Assembly: GCF_022179765.1 (NCBI RefSeq) | Contig: NZ_BPRE01000002.1 | Span: 310,001-374,000, forward strand | Direction: 5' to 3' | Source of the DNA: Methylorubrum suomiense | GTDB lineage: Bacteria; Pseudomonadota; Alphaproteobacteria; Rhizobiales; Beijerinckiaceae | Length of the DNA stretch: 64,000 bases | The notes under the pieces: generated by a model | Databases searched by the model: none | Told to the model about the DNA's origin: nothing | What the model saw: only the letters and a program-made list of their open reading frames with translations | Position numbers and translations under genes: made by a program | Shown here: one piece after another, positions 38,778-46,956 of the stretch | How positions within the stretch are numbered: the stretch's first letter is position 1 | How the letters are laid out: each line of letters begins with the position of its first letter

Positions 38778-39110
38778 ATGGCAACGAAGACGACGGAGAA
38801 GAAGGCCGCCGCTCCGAAGAAGACCGCCGCGAAATCCACGGCCACCAAGGCCGAGGCCGGTGCCAAGCCGAACGCACTTCAGCAGCCCCTGAAGCCCTCC
38901 GCCGATCTGGCCGCCATTGTCGGCGACAAGCCGCTGCCGCGCGGCGAGGTCGTCAGCAAGGTGTGGGAGCACATCAAGAAGAACAACCTCCAGAATCCCG
39001 AGAACAAGCGTGAGATTCTGGCCGACGACAAGCTGAAGAAGATCTTCGGCAAGGACAAGTGCTCGATGTTCGAGATGAACAAGCACCTCGCAGCCCATCT
39101 GAAGGGCTGA
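38778..39110 (+). CDS. SWIB/MDM2-domain protein with histone H1-like tail
   Basis: A 110-residue protein. The first ~30 residues are Lys/Ala/Thr-rich (TEKKAAAPKKTAAKSTATK), like a histone H1 tail. The rest is a SWIB domain (KPSADLAAIVGDKPLPRGEV, IWKxIKKNNLQNPENKREI variant, ILADDKLKKIFGKDKCSMFEMNKHL). SWIB proteins occur in chlamydiae, alphaproteobacteria and plastids and may bind DNA or topoisomerase. GGAGGG precedes the ATG. The combination suggests a nucleoid protein, an inference only. Confidence 0.9.
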   Translation: MATKTTEKKAAAPKKTAAKSTATKAEAGAKPNALQQPLKPSADLAAIVGDKPLPRGEVVSKVWEHIKKNNLQNPENKREILADDKLKKIFGKDKCSMFEMNKHLAAHLKG

Positions 39111-39125
39111 TTGTATCTAGCAAAC

Positions 39126-39160
39126 GGTCCTGCTCGGTGTTGCTTTTGCCGATCAGGACC
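39126..39160. terminator. Stem-loop downstream of the SWIB gene
   Basis: GGTCCTG (39126-39132) pairs with CAGGACC (39154-39160), and the stem continues inward as TCGG/CCGA past one mismatch. It lies 15 bp after the SWIB stop and may act with the stronger terminator at 39190. Confidence 0.5.
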
Positions 39161-39189
39161 AGCTCGTGCCTTGCTTCGAGCAGACGAGG

Positions 39190-39221
39190 AACCCGGTCCG
39201 CGTGGGTGGGCCGGGTTTTTG
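39190..39221 (+). terminator. Rho-independent terminator
   Basis: AACCCGG (39190-39196) pairs with CCGGGTT (39211-39217), followed directly by TTTGT. This is the clearest intrinsic terminator in the window. It would end the SWIB transcript, just before the stop codon of the convergent SDR gene at 39222. Confidence 0.72.
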
Positions 39222-40013
39222 TCATGCGATGTTGCGCAAGACGCCGCCATCTACCCGTAGGGCGGCACCCGTGGTCGCGCTCGCTGCGGGTGTGCAGAGA
39301 TAGGCCACCATATTGGCCACCTCTTCGGGCTGGGCCAGACGCTTCAGAAGAGAGGTCGGCCGGTTCTCAGCGATGAAGGCGCGTCCCTTCGCGTCGAGAT
39401 CGCCTTCGCCGCTCCCCATGGATTCGAGAAAGTCGGCCACGCCCTCGGTCAGGGTCGGGCCCGGCAGCACGCTGTTGACGGTGACGCCGCTGCCGCCGAC
39501 CGTCTCGGCCAAGCCGCGGGACACGGCGAGCTGCGCCGTCTTGGTCACGCCGTAATGGACCATCTCCACGGGGATGTTGATCGCGGATTCGCTGGCGATG
39601 AAGACGATCCGGCCCCAGCCGCGCTCGACCATGCCCGGTCCGTAGGCGCGGGCGAGGCGGATCCCGCTCATCACGTTGACTTCGAAGAACCGTCGCCACT
39701 CCTGATCGGCGATGTCGAAGAACGGCTTCGGCTCGAAGATGCCTGCATTGTTGATCAGGATATCGACCTTCGGCAGCGATGCGACGAGTTCGGCCGCACC
39801 CTCTTCCGTTCCGACGTCACCGACGCCCGCCATGAACGCTGCCCCGGGCATCTCCCCGCGCAGCCGCTCGATGGTGGCGTTTACCCGTTCCCCCGTGCGT
39901 CCGTTGATGGCGACCGCGGCACCGAGGCTGCCGAGCGTCTTGGCGATGGCGTAGCCGATGCCGCCGGTCGAACCGGTGACGAGGGCGCTGCGGCCTTTCA
40001 GGTCGATATCCAT
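39222..40013 (-). CDS. SDR family oxidoreductase
   Basis: A 263-residue classical short-chain dehydrogenase. The cofactor motif is SALVTGSTGGIGYAIAKTLG, with DILINNAGIFEPKPF, the catalytic Ser in FIASESAINI, and Tyr/Lys in VHYGVTKTAQLAVSRG. Arg/Asn at the cofactor edge (AINGRTGERV) suggests NADP(H). The substrate is unknown. The ATG at 40013 starts the canonical N-terminus; an earlier start at 40049 is less likely. Confidence 0.92.
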   Translation of the reverse strand: MDIDLKGRSALVTGSTGGIGYAIAKTLGSLGAAVAINGRTGERVNATIERLRGEMPGAAFMAGVGDVGTEEGAAELVASLPKVDILINNAGIFEPKPFFDIADQEWRRFFEVNVMSGIRLARAYGPGMVERGWGRIVFIASESAINIPVEMVHYGVTKTAQLAVSRGLAETVGGSGVTVNSVLPGPTLTEGVADFLESMGSGEGDLDAKGRAFIAENRPTSLLKRLAQPEEVANMVAYLCTPAASATTGAALRVDGGVLRNIA

Positions 40014-40086
40014 GGCTCCGCTCCGTGGCTTTCCACCCCCCGAGGGCAACGCGTGAAGCGGGGTTCGGGTGCGCGGCGGCGATGGG

Positions 40087-41451
40087 TCAGCTCTTGGTCC
40101 GCCGCAGACCGCTGGCGACGGCGCCTATCAGGGCCAGAGCGACCGCGCACCAGAGCGTCGGCGTGAAGGCGGCGGACGGTCCTCCGGCCGTCAGGCCGAA
40201 GGCGACCGCCACCAGCGCGGCGCCCAGCGACTGGCCGACAAGGCGGGCGCTCGATTGCATGCCGCTTGCCCCGCCGCTCCGTTCCCGCGGCGCGCTGGTG
40301 ATGATGATCTTGTTGTTGGGCGACTGAAACAGTCCGAACCCGATGCCCGCGAGCGTCAACCGCCAGACGATGTCGAGGGTCGCCGGCTGGGACGGCAGCA
40401 GCGCCAGCGACGTGATGCCGAAGGCCAAAAGGACGAGGCCGAGAGCGCCGAGCAGCCCCGGGGGGTAGCGGTCGGCGAGCCGTCCGGAAAGCGGGGCGGC
40501 GATGGCGATGGCACAGGGCCATGGCGTCAGCAGGAATCCGGTCTGCGCCACCGACAGGCCGAGACCGTCATGGAAGTAGAAGGGCAGGGCGACGTAAGCG
40601 ACCATCTGCGCCGCGAAGGCACAGATCGAGGCAACCATTGAGAGGGCGAAGGCGGGAATCCGCAGCAGGTCCAGGGGCAGGAGCGGCCGGGTGAGCTGCA
40701 ATTGGCTGCGCACGAACACGGCGCCGACGATGAGGGATGCGGCGACGCTTGCCAGGGCAAGACTGCGTCGGTTCGGATCGCCGAGCCCGTCCAGGCCGAC
40801 GATCAGCAGACCGACGGTCAGGGCGTTCAGCGCCGCGCCCTTTAGATCGAAGATGTGCGGCGAGCGCTGCGTGTCCGGCAGCGTCCGCGAACCGAGAGCC
40901 AGGGCCAGGAGGCCCACCGGGAGATTGATGAGGAACAGCCAGGGCCAGTCCGCAACGGAGAGCACCGCCGCGGCGATCGTCGGTCCGGCTGCGGAGGCGA
41001 CGGCGACCACCAGGGCCACGTTGCCGACACCCCGCCCGAGCAGCCGATGCGGATAGATGAAGCGCACGAGGGCGGTGTTGACGCTCATGATCCCGGCCGC
41101 CCCCAATCCCTGGACCACGCGCGCCGCCGTGAGACTCGTGAGATCGGGCGCCACGGCGCAGGCCAGCGAGGCCGCCGTGAAGGTCGCGAGACCGATGAGG
41201 TAGATCCGGCGGTAGCCCAGGCTCTCGCCCAGGGTCGCCAGCGGAAGGAGCGCCGCGGTGACCGCGATCTGGTAGGCGTTGACCAGAAAGATGGCCTCCG
41301 GCGCGGCGACGCCGAGATCGCGGGCGATGACGGGCAGCGCGACATTGACGATGGCACCGTCGAGAACCGCCATGGTCATGGCAAGCGCCATCGCCGAGAA
41401 CGCCAGGAGGCGTTCCCGAGGCGGCAATCCGTCCGAACCGACCGGCCGCAT
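40087..41451 (-). CDS. DHA2 family MFS exporter (EmrB/QacA-like)
   Basis: A 454-residue membrane transporter with about 14 helices. It shows motif D1-like AVLDGAIVNVALPVIARDL, LGESLGYRRIYLIGLATFTAASLACA, RVVQGLGAAGIMSVNTALV and GPTIAAAVLSVADWPWLFLINLPVG, the DHA2 drug:proton antiporter pattern. The ATG at 41451 is chosen; an in-frame TTG at 41520 would add 23 residues but would leave only 17 bp to the divergent hydrolase start. The substrate is unknown. No membrane fusion partner is adjacent. Confidence 0.88.
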   Translation of the reverse strand: MRPVGSDGLPPRERLLAFSAMALAMTMAVLDGAIVNVALPVIARDLGVAAPEAIFLVNAYQIAVTAALLPLATLGESLGYRRIYLIGLATFTAASLACAVAPDLTSLTAARVVQGLGAAGIMSVNTALVRFIYPHRLLGRGVGNVALVVAVASAAGPTIAAAVLSVADWPWLFLINLPVGLLALALGSRTLPDTQRSPHIFDLKGAALNALTVGLLIVGLDGLGDPNRRSLALASVAASLIVGAVFVRSQLQLTRPLLPLDLLRIPAFALSMVASICAFAAQMVAYVALPFYFHDGLGLSVAQTGFLLTPWPCAIAIAAPLSGRLADRYPPGLLGALGLVLLAFGITSLALLPSQPATLDIVWRLTLAGIGFGLFQSPNNKIIITSAPRERSGGASGMQSSARLVGQSLGAALVAVAFGLTAGGPSAAFTPTLWCAVALALIGAVASGLRRTKS

Positions 41452-41537
41452 CAGCGTCTTGCCCCACCAGAAGCGCGGTCGGGGAGGCGCGGGCACGGGC
41501 GCCGCCCTATCTGTATCCAATCGACCAAGGAGTCCTC

Positions 41538-42545
41538 ATGCGTTCCATTTCCGCCCTGGCGCTGCTGGCGCTGGCCCTGACCGCGTCGCCGGCCTCCGCC
41601 CAGGAGGGGACGGATGTCCCGCTCGGCATCGCGCTCGAAGGCTTCGCCTATCCCCATCCGGTGAAGTACTTGCCGCTGAGCCGCGATCACGAGGCGCAGC
41701 GCCTTGCCTACATGGACGTCGCCCCGACGGGGAACGCCAATGGCCGCACGGTTTTTCTGCTGCACGGCCGCAACTTCCCTTCCAGCTACTGGGAGCCGGT
41801 GATCCGCGCCCTGGCGGAAGGCGGCTATCGGGTCGTCGTTCCGGATCAGCTCGGATTCGGCAAGTCGTCCAAGCCGGTCAAGCCCTTCACCTTCGACCGG
41901 ATGGCCGCCGAAACCGTCGCACTGGCCGATTCTCTCGGCCTCCAGCGCTTCGACGTCGTCGCCCATTCCATGGGTGGGATGCTGGGCGTGCGCATGGCGC
42001 GAAATTACCCGCAGCGGGTCAATGCCCTGGTGCTCGAGGCGCCGATCGGTCTGGAGGATTACCGCTTCACGGTGCCTCCGGTCTCCGACGACCTGCTCCT
42101 TACCCGCGAGGGCGAGCTGACCGCGGACGCCTACCGCAAGCAGCTCATGACGAGCTACAGCCTCTCGCTCCCGGCCTCGGCCATCGAACCCTTCGTTCAG
42201 ATCCGCGAACGGGTGAAGGGCTCGGGCGAGTATCCCCGCTGGCTGCGCTCCTTCGTGCAATCCTATCAGGCGATCTGGGGCCAGCCGGTCGTCCACGAGA
42301 TCCCCCTCGTCAAGGCGCCGACGCTGTTCGTGATGGGCGCCAACGACCGCAACGCGCCCGGCAAACCCTTCGCGCCGCCGGAGTTGCGGGCGGGGATGGG
42401 TGACAACACGGCCCATGCCCGGGCGCTCGCCGCGCGGATGCCCAATGGCCGCGCGGAGGTCATCGCCAATGTCGGCCACCTCGTCCACATGGAGGCGACC
42501 GACATGTTCAACGGGCTGGTGCTCGATTTCCTGGACCGGAACTGA
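41538..42545 (+). CDS. Secreted alpha/beta hydrolase
   Basis: A 335-residue hydrolase with a signal peptide (SALALLALALTASPASAQ). Elements are the oxyanion motif LLHGRNFPSSYW, PDQLGFGKSSKP, the nucleophile elbow VVAHSMGGMLGVRM, the acid region FVMGANDRNAPG, and His in NVGHLVHMEAT. The fold is that of haloalkane dehalogenase- or epoxide hydrolase-like enzymes, but the substrate is unknown. AAGGAG precedes the ATG. The next gene starts 14 bp downstream, suggesting an operon. Confidence 0.9.
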   Translation: MRSISALALLALALTASPASAQEGTDVPLGIALEGFAYPHPVKYLPLSRDHEAQRLAYMDVAPTGNANGRTVFLLHGRNFPSSYWEPVIRALAEGGYRVVVPDQLGFGKSSKPVKPFTFDRMAAETVALADSLGLQRFDVVAHSMGGMLGVRMARNYPQRVNALVLEAPIGLEDYRFTVPPVSDDLLLTREGELTADAYRKQLMTSYSLSLPASAIEPFVQIRERVKGSGEYPRWLRSFVQSYQAIWGQPVVHEIPLVKAPTLFVMGANDRNAPGKPFAPPELRAGMGDNTAHARALAARMPNGRAEVIANVGHLVHMEATDMFNGLVLDFLDRN

Positions 42546-42559
42546 CGCGGGAGACGGAG

Positions 42560-43426
42560 ATGGATGTCGGTTTCATCGGGCTTGGCCGAATGGGCCGGGC
42601 CATGGCGGCGCGGCTCGTCGGCGCCGGTCATCGCGTCAGGGTGTGGAACCGCTCCCCCGAGGCGGCCCGCGCCGTCGAGGGAGCGGAGGTTGTGGGCAGC
42701 CCCGCCGAGGCTTTCTCGGGCGATGCCGCGATCACCATGCTGGCCGATGATGCGGCCCTGCGCGCCGTGGTCATCGAGGGCGGATTGCTCGACGGTGCGG
42801 CGCGTCCTGCGGTGCATGTCGGCATGTCAACGATCTCGGTGGCTCTCGCCAAGGAGTTGGCGGCGGTGCATGAGCGGGCGGGCGTTGCCTACGTGTCCGC
42901 CCCGGTCTTCGGTCGACCGGATGCGGCGGCGAACGGCGCGCTCAACATCATCGCCGCAGGTGCGGACGACGCGATCACCCCGGTGCAGCCCCTCTTCGAC
43001 GCCATGGGCACGAAAACCTGGCGCTTCGGGTCCGAGCCCGAGAAGGCCAATGCGGTCAAGCTCGCCGGCAATTTCCTGCTGATTTCGGCCATCGAGGCGA
43101 TGGGTGAGGCCGCGGCCTTCGCCGAGGGCCACGGCGTTGCCGGGGCCGACGTTCTCGGCATGCTGACGAGCACGCTGTTCGCCTCGCCGGTCTACAAGAA
43201 CTACGGCGCGATGATCATGGAAGGGCGCTACGAGCCGCCGGGCTTCACGATGCGCCTCGGTCTCAAGGACGTGCGCCTTGCCCTCGAAGCGGGCGAGGCG
43301 GCCGCCGTACCGATGCCCTTCGCCAGCGTCCTGCGCGACAATCTGCTGGATGCCATCGCCCACGGCGACGGCGACCGGGATTTTGCCGCTTTGGCGACCG
43401 TGGCGGCGCGGCGCAGCGGGCGGTGA
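42560..43426 (+). CDS. Beta-hydroxyacid dehydrogenase family (GLYR1/3-HIBADH-like)
   Basis: A 288-residue NAD(P)-dependent oxidoreductase. It has the N-terminal dinucleotide motif VGFIGLGRMGRAMAARL, VHVGMSTISVALAKEL, the substrate-site segment VSAPVFGRPDAAANGALNII and the catalytic Lys in NAVKLAGNFLL. It may reduce small aldehydes or semialdehydes (glyoxylate, succinic semialdehyde) or oxidise 3-hydroxyisobutyrate. A GGGAGACGGAG site precedes the ATG. It is co-oriented with, and 14 bp from, the hydrolase. Confidence 0.92.
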   Translation: MDVGFIGLGRMGRAMAARLVGAGHRVRVWNRSPEAARAVEGAEVVGSPAEAFSGDAAITMLADDAALRAVVIEGGLLDGAARPAVHVGMSTISVALAKELAAVHERAGVAYVSAPVFGRPDAAANGALNIIAAGADDAITPVQPLFDAMGTKTWRFGSEPEKANAVKLAGNFLLISAIEAMGEAAAFAEGHGVAGADVLGMLTSTLFASPVYKNYGAMIMEGRYEPPGFTMRLGLKDVRLALEAGEAAAVPMPFASVLRDNLLDAIAHGDGDRDFAALATVAARRSGR

Positions 43427-43552
43427 GTTACTAGCCCGACGTTCGTAAAATTCCGGGAGGGCCCGTAATCGTCTGGCTGCGCGTCCTTTCGCTGGACTTC
43501 CGTTGCGAGCCCGAGCGGGACGGTAGGAACCGCTCAGGCTCGGCTTCTCCAT

Positions 43553-43581
43553 GACGGCAGGCCATCGCGCGCCCTGCCGTC
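43553..43581. terminator. Hairpin between convergent dehydrogenase and GST genes
   Basis: GACGGCAGG (43553-43561) and CCTGCCGTC (43573-43581) form a perfect 9-bp stem with an 11-base loop in the 208-bp gap. A second, shorter pair (GAGCGG and CCGCTC) lies just to its left. Confidence 0.6.
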
Positions 43582-43634
43582 TCCCCATGGGTCAGCGACA
43601 TTCGGTGACGATGTCGACCCGCTAATCCCCGCGG

Positions 43635-44342
43635 CTACCGTTTCGTGTTGGCCGCCGTCTGGCCGAACATCACCTTCTTGGCATCCTCGCTCATCGGCTG
43701 ACCGTGGTTCGGATTGGCCTCAACGGCCTTGGCGTAGGCCGCTTTCGTCGCCGGGCGCGCGGCGATGGCCTCGAACCACCGCTTCAGGTGGGGGTGATCG
43801 TCGAGGGACTGACCCTGCTTCTCCCACGGCACGATCCAGGGATAGGCCGCCATGTCGGCAATCGTGTAGTCGGAGCCGGCCACGAAGGCGCGGTCGGCGA
43901 GGTGCCGGTCGAGGACGCCGTAGAGTCGATTGGTTTCCTTGACGTACCGGTCGATGGCGTAGGGAATCTTCTCCGGGGCATATTGCGAGAAATGGTGGTT
44001 CTGGCCGAGCATCGGCCCCAGGCCGCCCATCTGCCAGAACAGCCATTGCAGCACTTCGGCTCGGCCGCGCAGGTCGCCGGGAAGGAAACGGCCCGTCTTC
44101 TCGGCGAGGTAGAGCAGGATCGCCCCGGACTCGAACAGGGAGACCGGCGCGCCGCCATCGACCGGCTCGTGATCGACGATGGCCGGCATGCGGTTGTTCG
44201 GCGCGATCTTCAGGAATGCCGGCTCGAATTGCGCACCCTTGCCGATATCCACCGGATGGATTCGGTAGGGTAGGCCGACCTCTTCCAGAAACAGCGTCAC
44301 CTTATGGCCGTTCGGGGTCGGCCAGTAATGTAGATCGATCAT
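43635..44342 (-). CDS. Glutathione S-transferase (YfcG/Nu-class-like)
   Basis: A 235-residue cytosolic GST. The thioredoxin-like domain has MIDLHYWPTPNGHKVTLFLEE, NNRMPAIVDHEP and LFESGAILLYLAEKTGRF. The helical domain has WLFWQMGGLGPMLGQNHHF, ADMAAYPWIVPW and HLKRWFEAIAARPA. The YWPTPNGHK...MPAIVD and GQNHHF pattern resembles YfcG/YghU-type enzymes with disulfide-bond reductase activity. The start at 44342 matches the fold; an upstream GTG-rich extension is not protein-like. Confidence 0.93.
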   Translation of the reverse strand: MIDLHYWPTPNGHKVTLFLEEVGLPYRIHPVDIGKGAQFEPAFLKIAPNNRMPAIVDHEPVDGGAPVSLFESGAILLYLAEKTGRFLPGDLRGRAEVLQWLFWQMGGLGPMLGQNHHFSQYAPEKIPYAIDRYVKETNRLYGVLDRHLADRAFVAGSDYTIADMAAYPWIVPWEKQGQSLDDHPHLKRWFEAIAARPATKAAYAKAVEANPNHGQPMSEDAKKVMFGQTAANTKR

Positions 44343-44519
44343 GGGAAGCCTCGTCAGTCCGCGCCCCAGGGAACGGGGCGGCGGCAGGGGTGGCGGCGAA
44401 GTGGGAACGCCTGCAGGCCCGGTCAAGCTCGAATGAAAGCGCGACTTGTCCGCTCGCGGGTAAGGGAAGCTTCAAGCACCCCGTGTCTCTCTCGATCCGG
44501 CGCAGGAGGTGAGGGAGCA

Positions 44520-44735
44520 ATGGTCTCGGCGGTATCCACGAGCATGGCGGGCCTGAGCGCGGCCTTTCAGCGCTTCGACGGCGCGGCGGCGCGCGTCGCA
44601 TCCCCCCAATCCGCGACCGATCCCACCGCTGCGGTGGTGGGCACGGTCGAGGCGAAGATCGACGTGGCGATCAACACCGCCGTGCTGAAATCCTCCCTCG
44701 AAGCGGAGAAGCGCCTCCTCGATATTCTCGTGTAA
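44520..44735 (+). CDS. Small motility-associated-like protein (YjfB-like)
   Basis: A 71-residue protein with a Ser/Ala-rich N-terminal half (MAGLSAAFQRFDGAAARVA). Its C-terminal helix VEAKIDVAINTAVLKSSLEAEKRLLDILV resembles the YjfB putative motility family (xQVxxAVLKKxLDxxxxxxxxLL). A GAGGTGAGGGAG ribosome site supports translation. The function is unknown, and the family match is weak and by eye. It is 74 bp upstream of tRNA-Pro. Confidence 0.55.
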   Translation: MVSAVSTSMAGLSAAFQRFDGAAARVASPQSATDPTAAVVGTVEAKIDVAINTAVLKSSLEAEKRLLDILV

Positions 44736-44808
44736 GGACGAATCGAGATCAGGCCTTGCTTGCCCGGAAGGAGCCGAGGCGGTATCTCCATCGGGCCCGT
44801 CAGGGTGT

Positions 44809-44885
44809 CGGGGTGTAGCGCAGTCTGGTAGCGCATCTGCTTTGGGAGCAGAGGGTCGTAGGTTCGAATCCTATCGCCCCGACCA
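44809..44885 (+). tRNA. tRNA-Pro (UGG)
   Basis: A 77-base gene with an encoded CCA end. The acceptor arm CGGGGTG/CGCCCCG pairs fully with one G-T. The anticodon stem TCTGC/GCAGA encloses the loop TTTGGGA, with anticodon TGG at 44843-44845. The T-loop GGTTCGAATCC is canonical. The 3' CCA overlaps an unlikely ATG at 44885 of the next gene. Confidence 0.97.
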
Positions 44886-44914
44886 TGCCCTTCCCGGAGT
44901 CGTCGAACCGTCCG

Positions 44915-45226
44915 ATGTCGAGCGCCCGCATCTATCGCCCCGCCAAGGATCCGTCGCAATCCGGGCTGGCGCGCACCAAGCAATGGCTTTTGGAGTTCGA
45001 TCAGACCGCCCCGCGCGAGACCGATCCGCTCATGGGCTGGACCGGCTCGTCGGACATGCTGCAGCAGGTGCGGCTGGAATTCGACACGGCCGAGGAGGCA
45101 GTGGCCTACGCCAAAGCCCAGGGCATCGCGTACCGCGTCGAGGAATCGAAGCCCCCGGTCATCCGGAAGGGCCTCTCCTATTCTGACAATTTCAAATTCA
45201 ACCGCACCGCGCCCTGGACCCACTGA
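44915..45226 (+). CDS. ETC complex I accessory subunit (NDUFS4-like)
   Basis: A 103-residue protein of the NDUFS4/AQDQ family, an accessory subunit of NADH:quinone oxidoreductase found in alphaproteobacteria and mitochondria. Signature segments are ARIYRPAKDPSQSGLARTKQWLLEFD, PLMGWTGSSDMLQQVRLEFDTAEEAVAYA, and YSDNFKFNRTAPWTH. The ATG at 44915 is favoured; an ATG at 44885 would overlap the tRNA 3' end. It starts 29 bp after tRNA-Pro, so processing from a shared transcript is likely. Confidence 0.93.
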   Translation: MSSARIYRPAKDPSQSGLARTKQWLLEFDQTAPRETDPLMGWTGSSDMLQQVRLEFDTAEEAVAYAKAQGIAYRVEESKPPVIRKGLSYSDNFKFNRTAPWTH

Positions 45227-45254
45227 GGGTCGGGCGCGGTCCGTTCCGAGCGTC

Positions 45255-45731
45255 TCACCCGTTGCGGTTTCGCTCCGCCCATTCGCGGAACACGTTCGCC
45301 TCGCCCGGCAGCTGCAGATACGATACCCGCATCGGCTGCTCGTCGGCCGGTCGGCACAGTTCGGCGTAGATTCCGGCACTCAGCAGGCCCTCCGCCTCCG
45401 CCTCCTTCGCCGTGAAGGCGTAATAGCCGCGCTCGACGCCCGCGAGCCGCATCGCCGCGTGGCACATCGGGCAGGGCTGCCCGCTGGCATAGACGATGCT
45501 GCCATCGAGCTTCGGTCGTCCGAGCCGTTGGCTCGCCGCGCGAAGGGCCGCCATCTCGGCATGATCGGTTGGATCGTGGCTTTTGTGGATGCCATTCGCG
45601 GCCCGGGCCACCACCTCCCCGTCGCGCACGATCACGGCCCCGTAGGGCCGTCCCCCCTCCGCCACGTTCGCCCGTGCGATCTCGACCGCCTCACGCAGAT
45701 AGGCCGCGTGATCGTTCCCGTCCTCGCTCAT
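45255..45731 (-). CDS. Nucleoside deaminase family (CMP/dCMP deaminase fold)
   Basis: A 158-residue zinc-dependent deaminase. The catalytic HAEMAAL and zinc-binding PCPMCHAAM motifs are present, with GRPYGAVIVRDGEVVARAANGI before them. The short C-terminus with EGLLSAGIYAELCRPADEQPM is more like guanine/cytosine deaminases than TadA. The likely role is purine or pyrimidine base salvage, but the substrate is not certain. It converges with the NDUFS4-like gene and is 20 bp downstream of the SPL-like gene. Confidence 0.87.
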   Translation of the reverse strand: MSEDGNDHAAYLREAVEIARANVAEGGRPYGAVIVRDGEVVARAANGIHKSHDPTDHAEMAALRAASQRLGRPKLDGSIVYASGQPCPMCHAAMRLAGVERGYYAFTAKEAEAEGLLSAGIYAELCRPADEQPMRVSYLQLPGEANVFREWAERNRNG

Positions 45732-45751
45732 GTCGTCATCCTATCCGTGGC

Positions 45752-46816
45752 TCAGAACGCGTAGCGCACCGTGCAATATGGCAGCCGCTCGGCAAGCAAC
45801 GCGCGGAAGCGCGTGAGCCACTTCCCCTTCCAGCCGGTGCGGTAGCGCAGATTGTCGCCCCCGCCCTCGGAGCGCTTGGTCTCCTGGATGTCCGGACGCC
45901 ACAGCAGGGCCTCCGCCTTCGGGTGCCAGCCGAGATTGACCGCGTGCAGACCCGCATTGTGGGTCAGCATGATGATCTCGCATTTGAGCTGGCGTTTGGC
46001 GGCCTCCGACAAGCGGTCGTCGATCTCGGCGAAGAGCTCCGCCCAATCCGCCTCCCAGCCTTCGTAGAGGATGACGGGCGAAAAATTGACGTGGACCTCG
46101 TAGCCGGCGGCGAGAAAGTCGTCGATGGCCGCGATCCGCTCCGCGATCGGCGCCGTTCGGACGTCGACGATCTTGGCGATCCGGGCTGGCATCAGCGAGA
46201 AGCGGATCCGGGTGCGTCCTTGCGGGTCATAATCCAGAAGCTCTCGGTTGACCCATTTGGTGGCGAACGAGGCTTTGGCATTCGGCAGACCCCGGAACAG
46301 GGCGACGAGGTCGCGGACATTGTCGCAGATCATGGCATCGACGGAGAGGTCGCCGTTCTCGCCGAGATCGTAGACCCAGGCCGCCTCATCGAATAGATCA
46401 GGCTCCGCCAACGGCCCCTGCTTGGCCGCATGACGCGTGATCGCGGCGGCGACCGCCTCGATATTGACGAACAGGGAGATCGGGTTCGAGAAACCTTTGC
46501 GGCGCGGCACGTAGCAATAGGCGCAGGCCATGGCGCAGCCGTTGGAGATCGACGGCGCGATGAAGTGGGCCGAGCGTCCGTTCGGGCGCATCGTGAGCCC
46601 CTTCTTGACGCCGAGCACCAGCGTCGAGCGCTTGATCCGGACCCAGTCCTCGACCGAGCCCTCGTTCCCGTGCAGCGAGGGAATGTTCCAGTGCGAGGGG
46701 ACTTCGACGCGCTCGGCCTCGGGGTACCGAGCCAGGATCTCCCGGCCACGCGGGAAGCTCGGGACGGCGGGTTCGAGGAAGATACGATCGATATCGAGAA
46801 GCGCGCGGTCGGCCAT
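45752..46816 (-). CDS. Spore photoproduct lyase-like radical SAM protein
   Basis: A 354-residue radical SAM protein of the SPL family. The iron-sulfur motif is at Cys94, 98 and 101 (SNGCAMACAYCYV, Cx3Cx2C). SPL-like features are RIFLEPAVPSFPRGREILARYP at the N-terminus and HWNIPSLHG. In Bacillus, SPL reverses the UV spore photoproduct in DNA. Methylobacteria do not make endospores, so the substrate here is open. The nearest later cysteine (VDAMICDN) is 63 residues after the cluster. Confidence 0.87.
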   Translation of the reverse strand: MADRALLDIDRIFLEPAVPSFPRGREILARYPEAERVEVPSHWNIPSLHGNEGSVEDWVRIKRSTLVLGVKKGLTMRPNGRSAHFIAPSISNGCAMACAYCYVPRRKGFSNPISLFVNIEAVAAAITRHAAKQGPLAEPDLFDEAAWVYDLGENGDLSVDAMICDNVRDLVALFRGLPNAKASFATKWVNRELLDYDPQGRTRIRFSLMPARIAKIVDVRTAPIAERIAAIDDFLAAGYEVHVNFSPVILYEGWEADWAELFAEIDDRLSEAAKRQLKCEIIMLTHNAGLHAVNLGWHPKAEALLWRPDIQETKRSEGGGDNLRYRTGWKGKWLTRFRALLAERLPYCTVRYAF

Positions 46817-46956
46817 GATGGTGATATGGCGCTTCGGGCGTTGCGGGTCCGGTGCTGCGGCGAAGAGGCTGTGCGCAAATGTGCCCAGCCTTCGTTCCGG
46901 GCCGCGAACAGGGCGAGCGCTCGAAGAGATGTCGAGCGTCGAACGATCGCCTTCGG

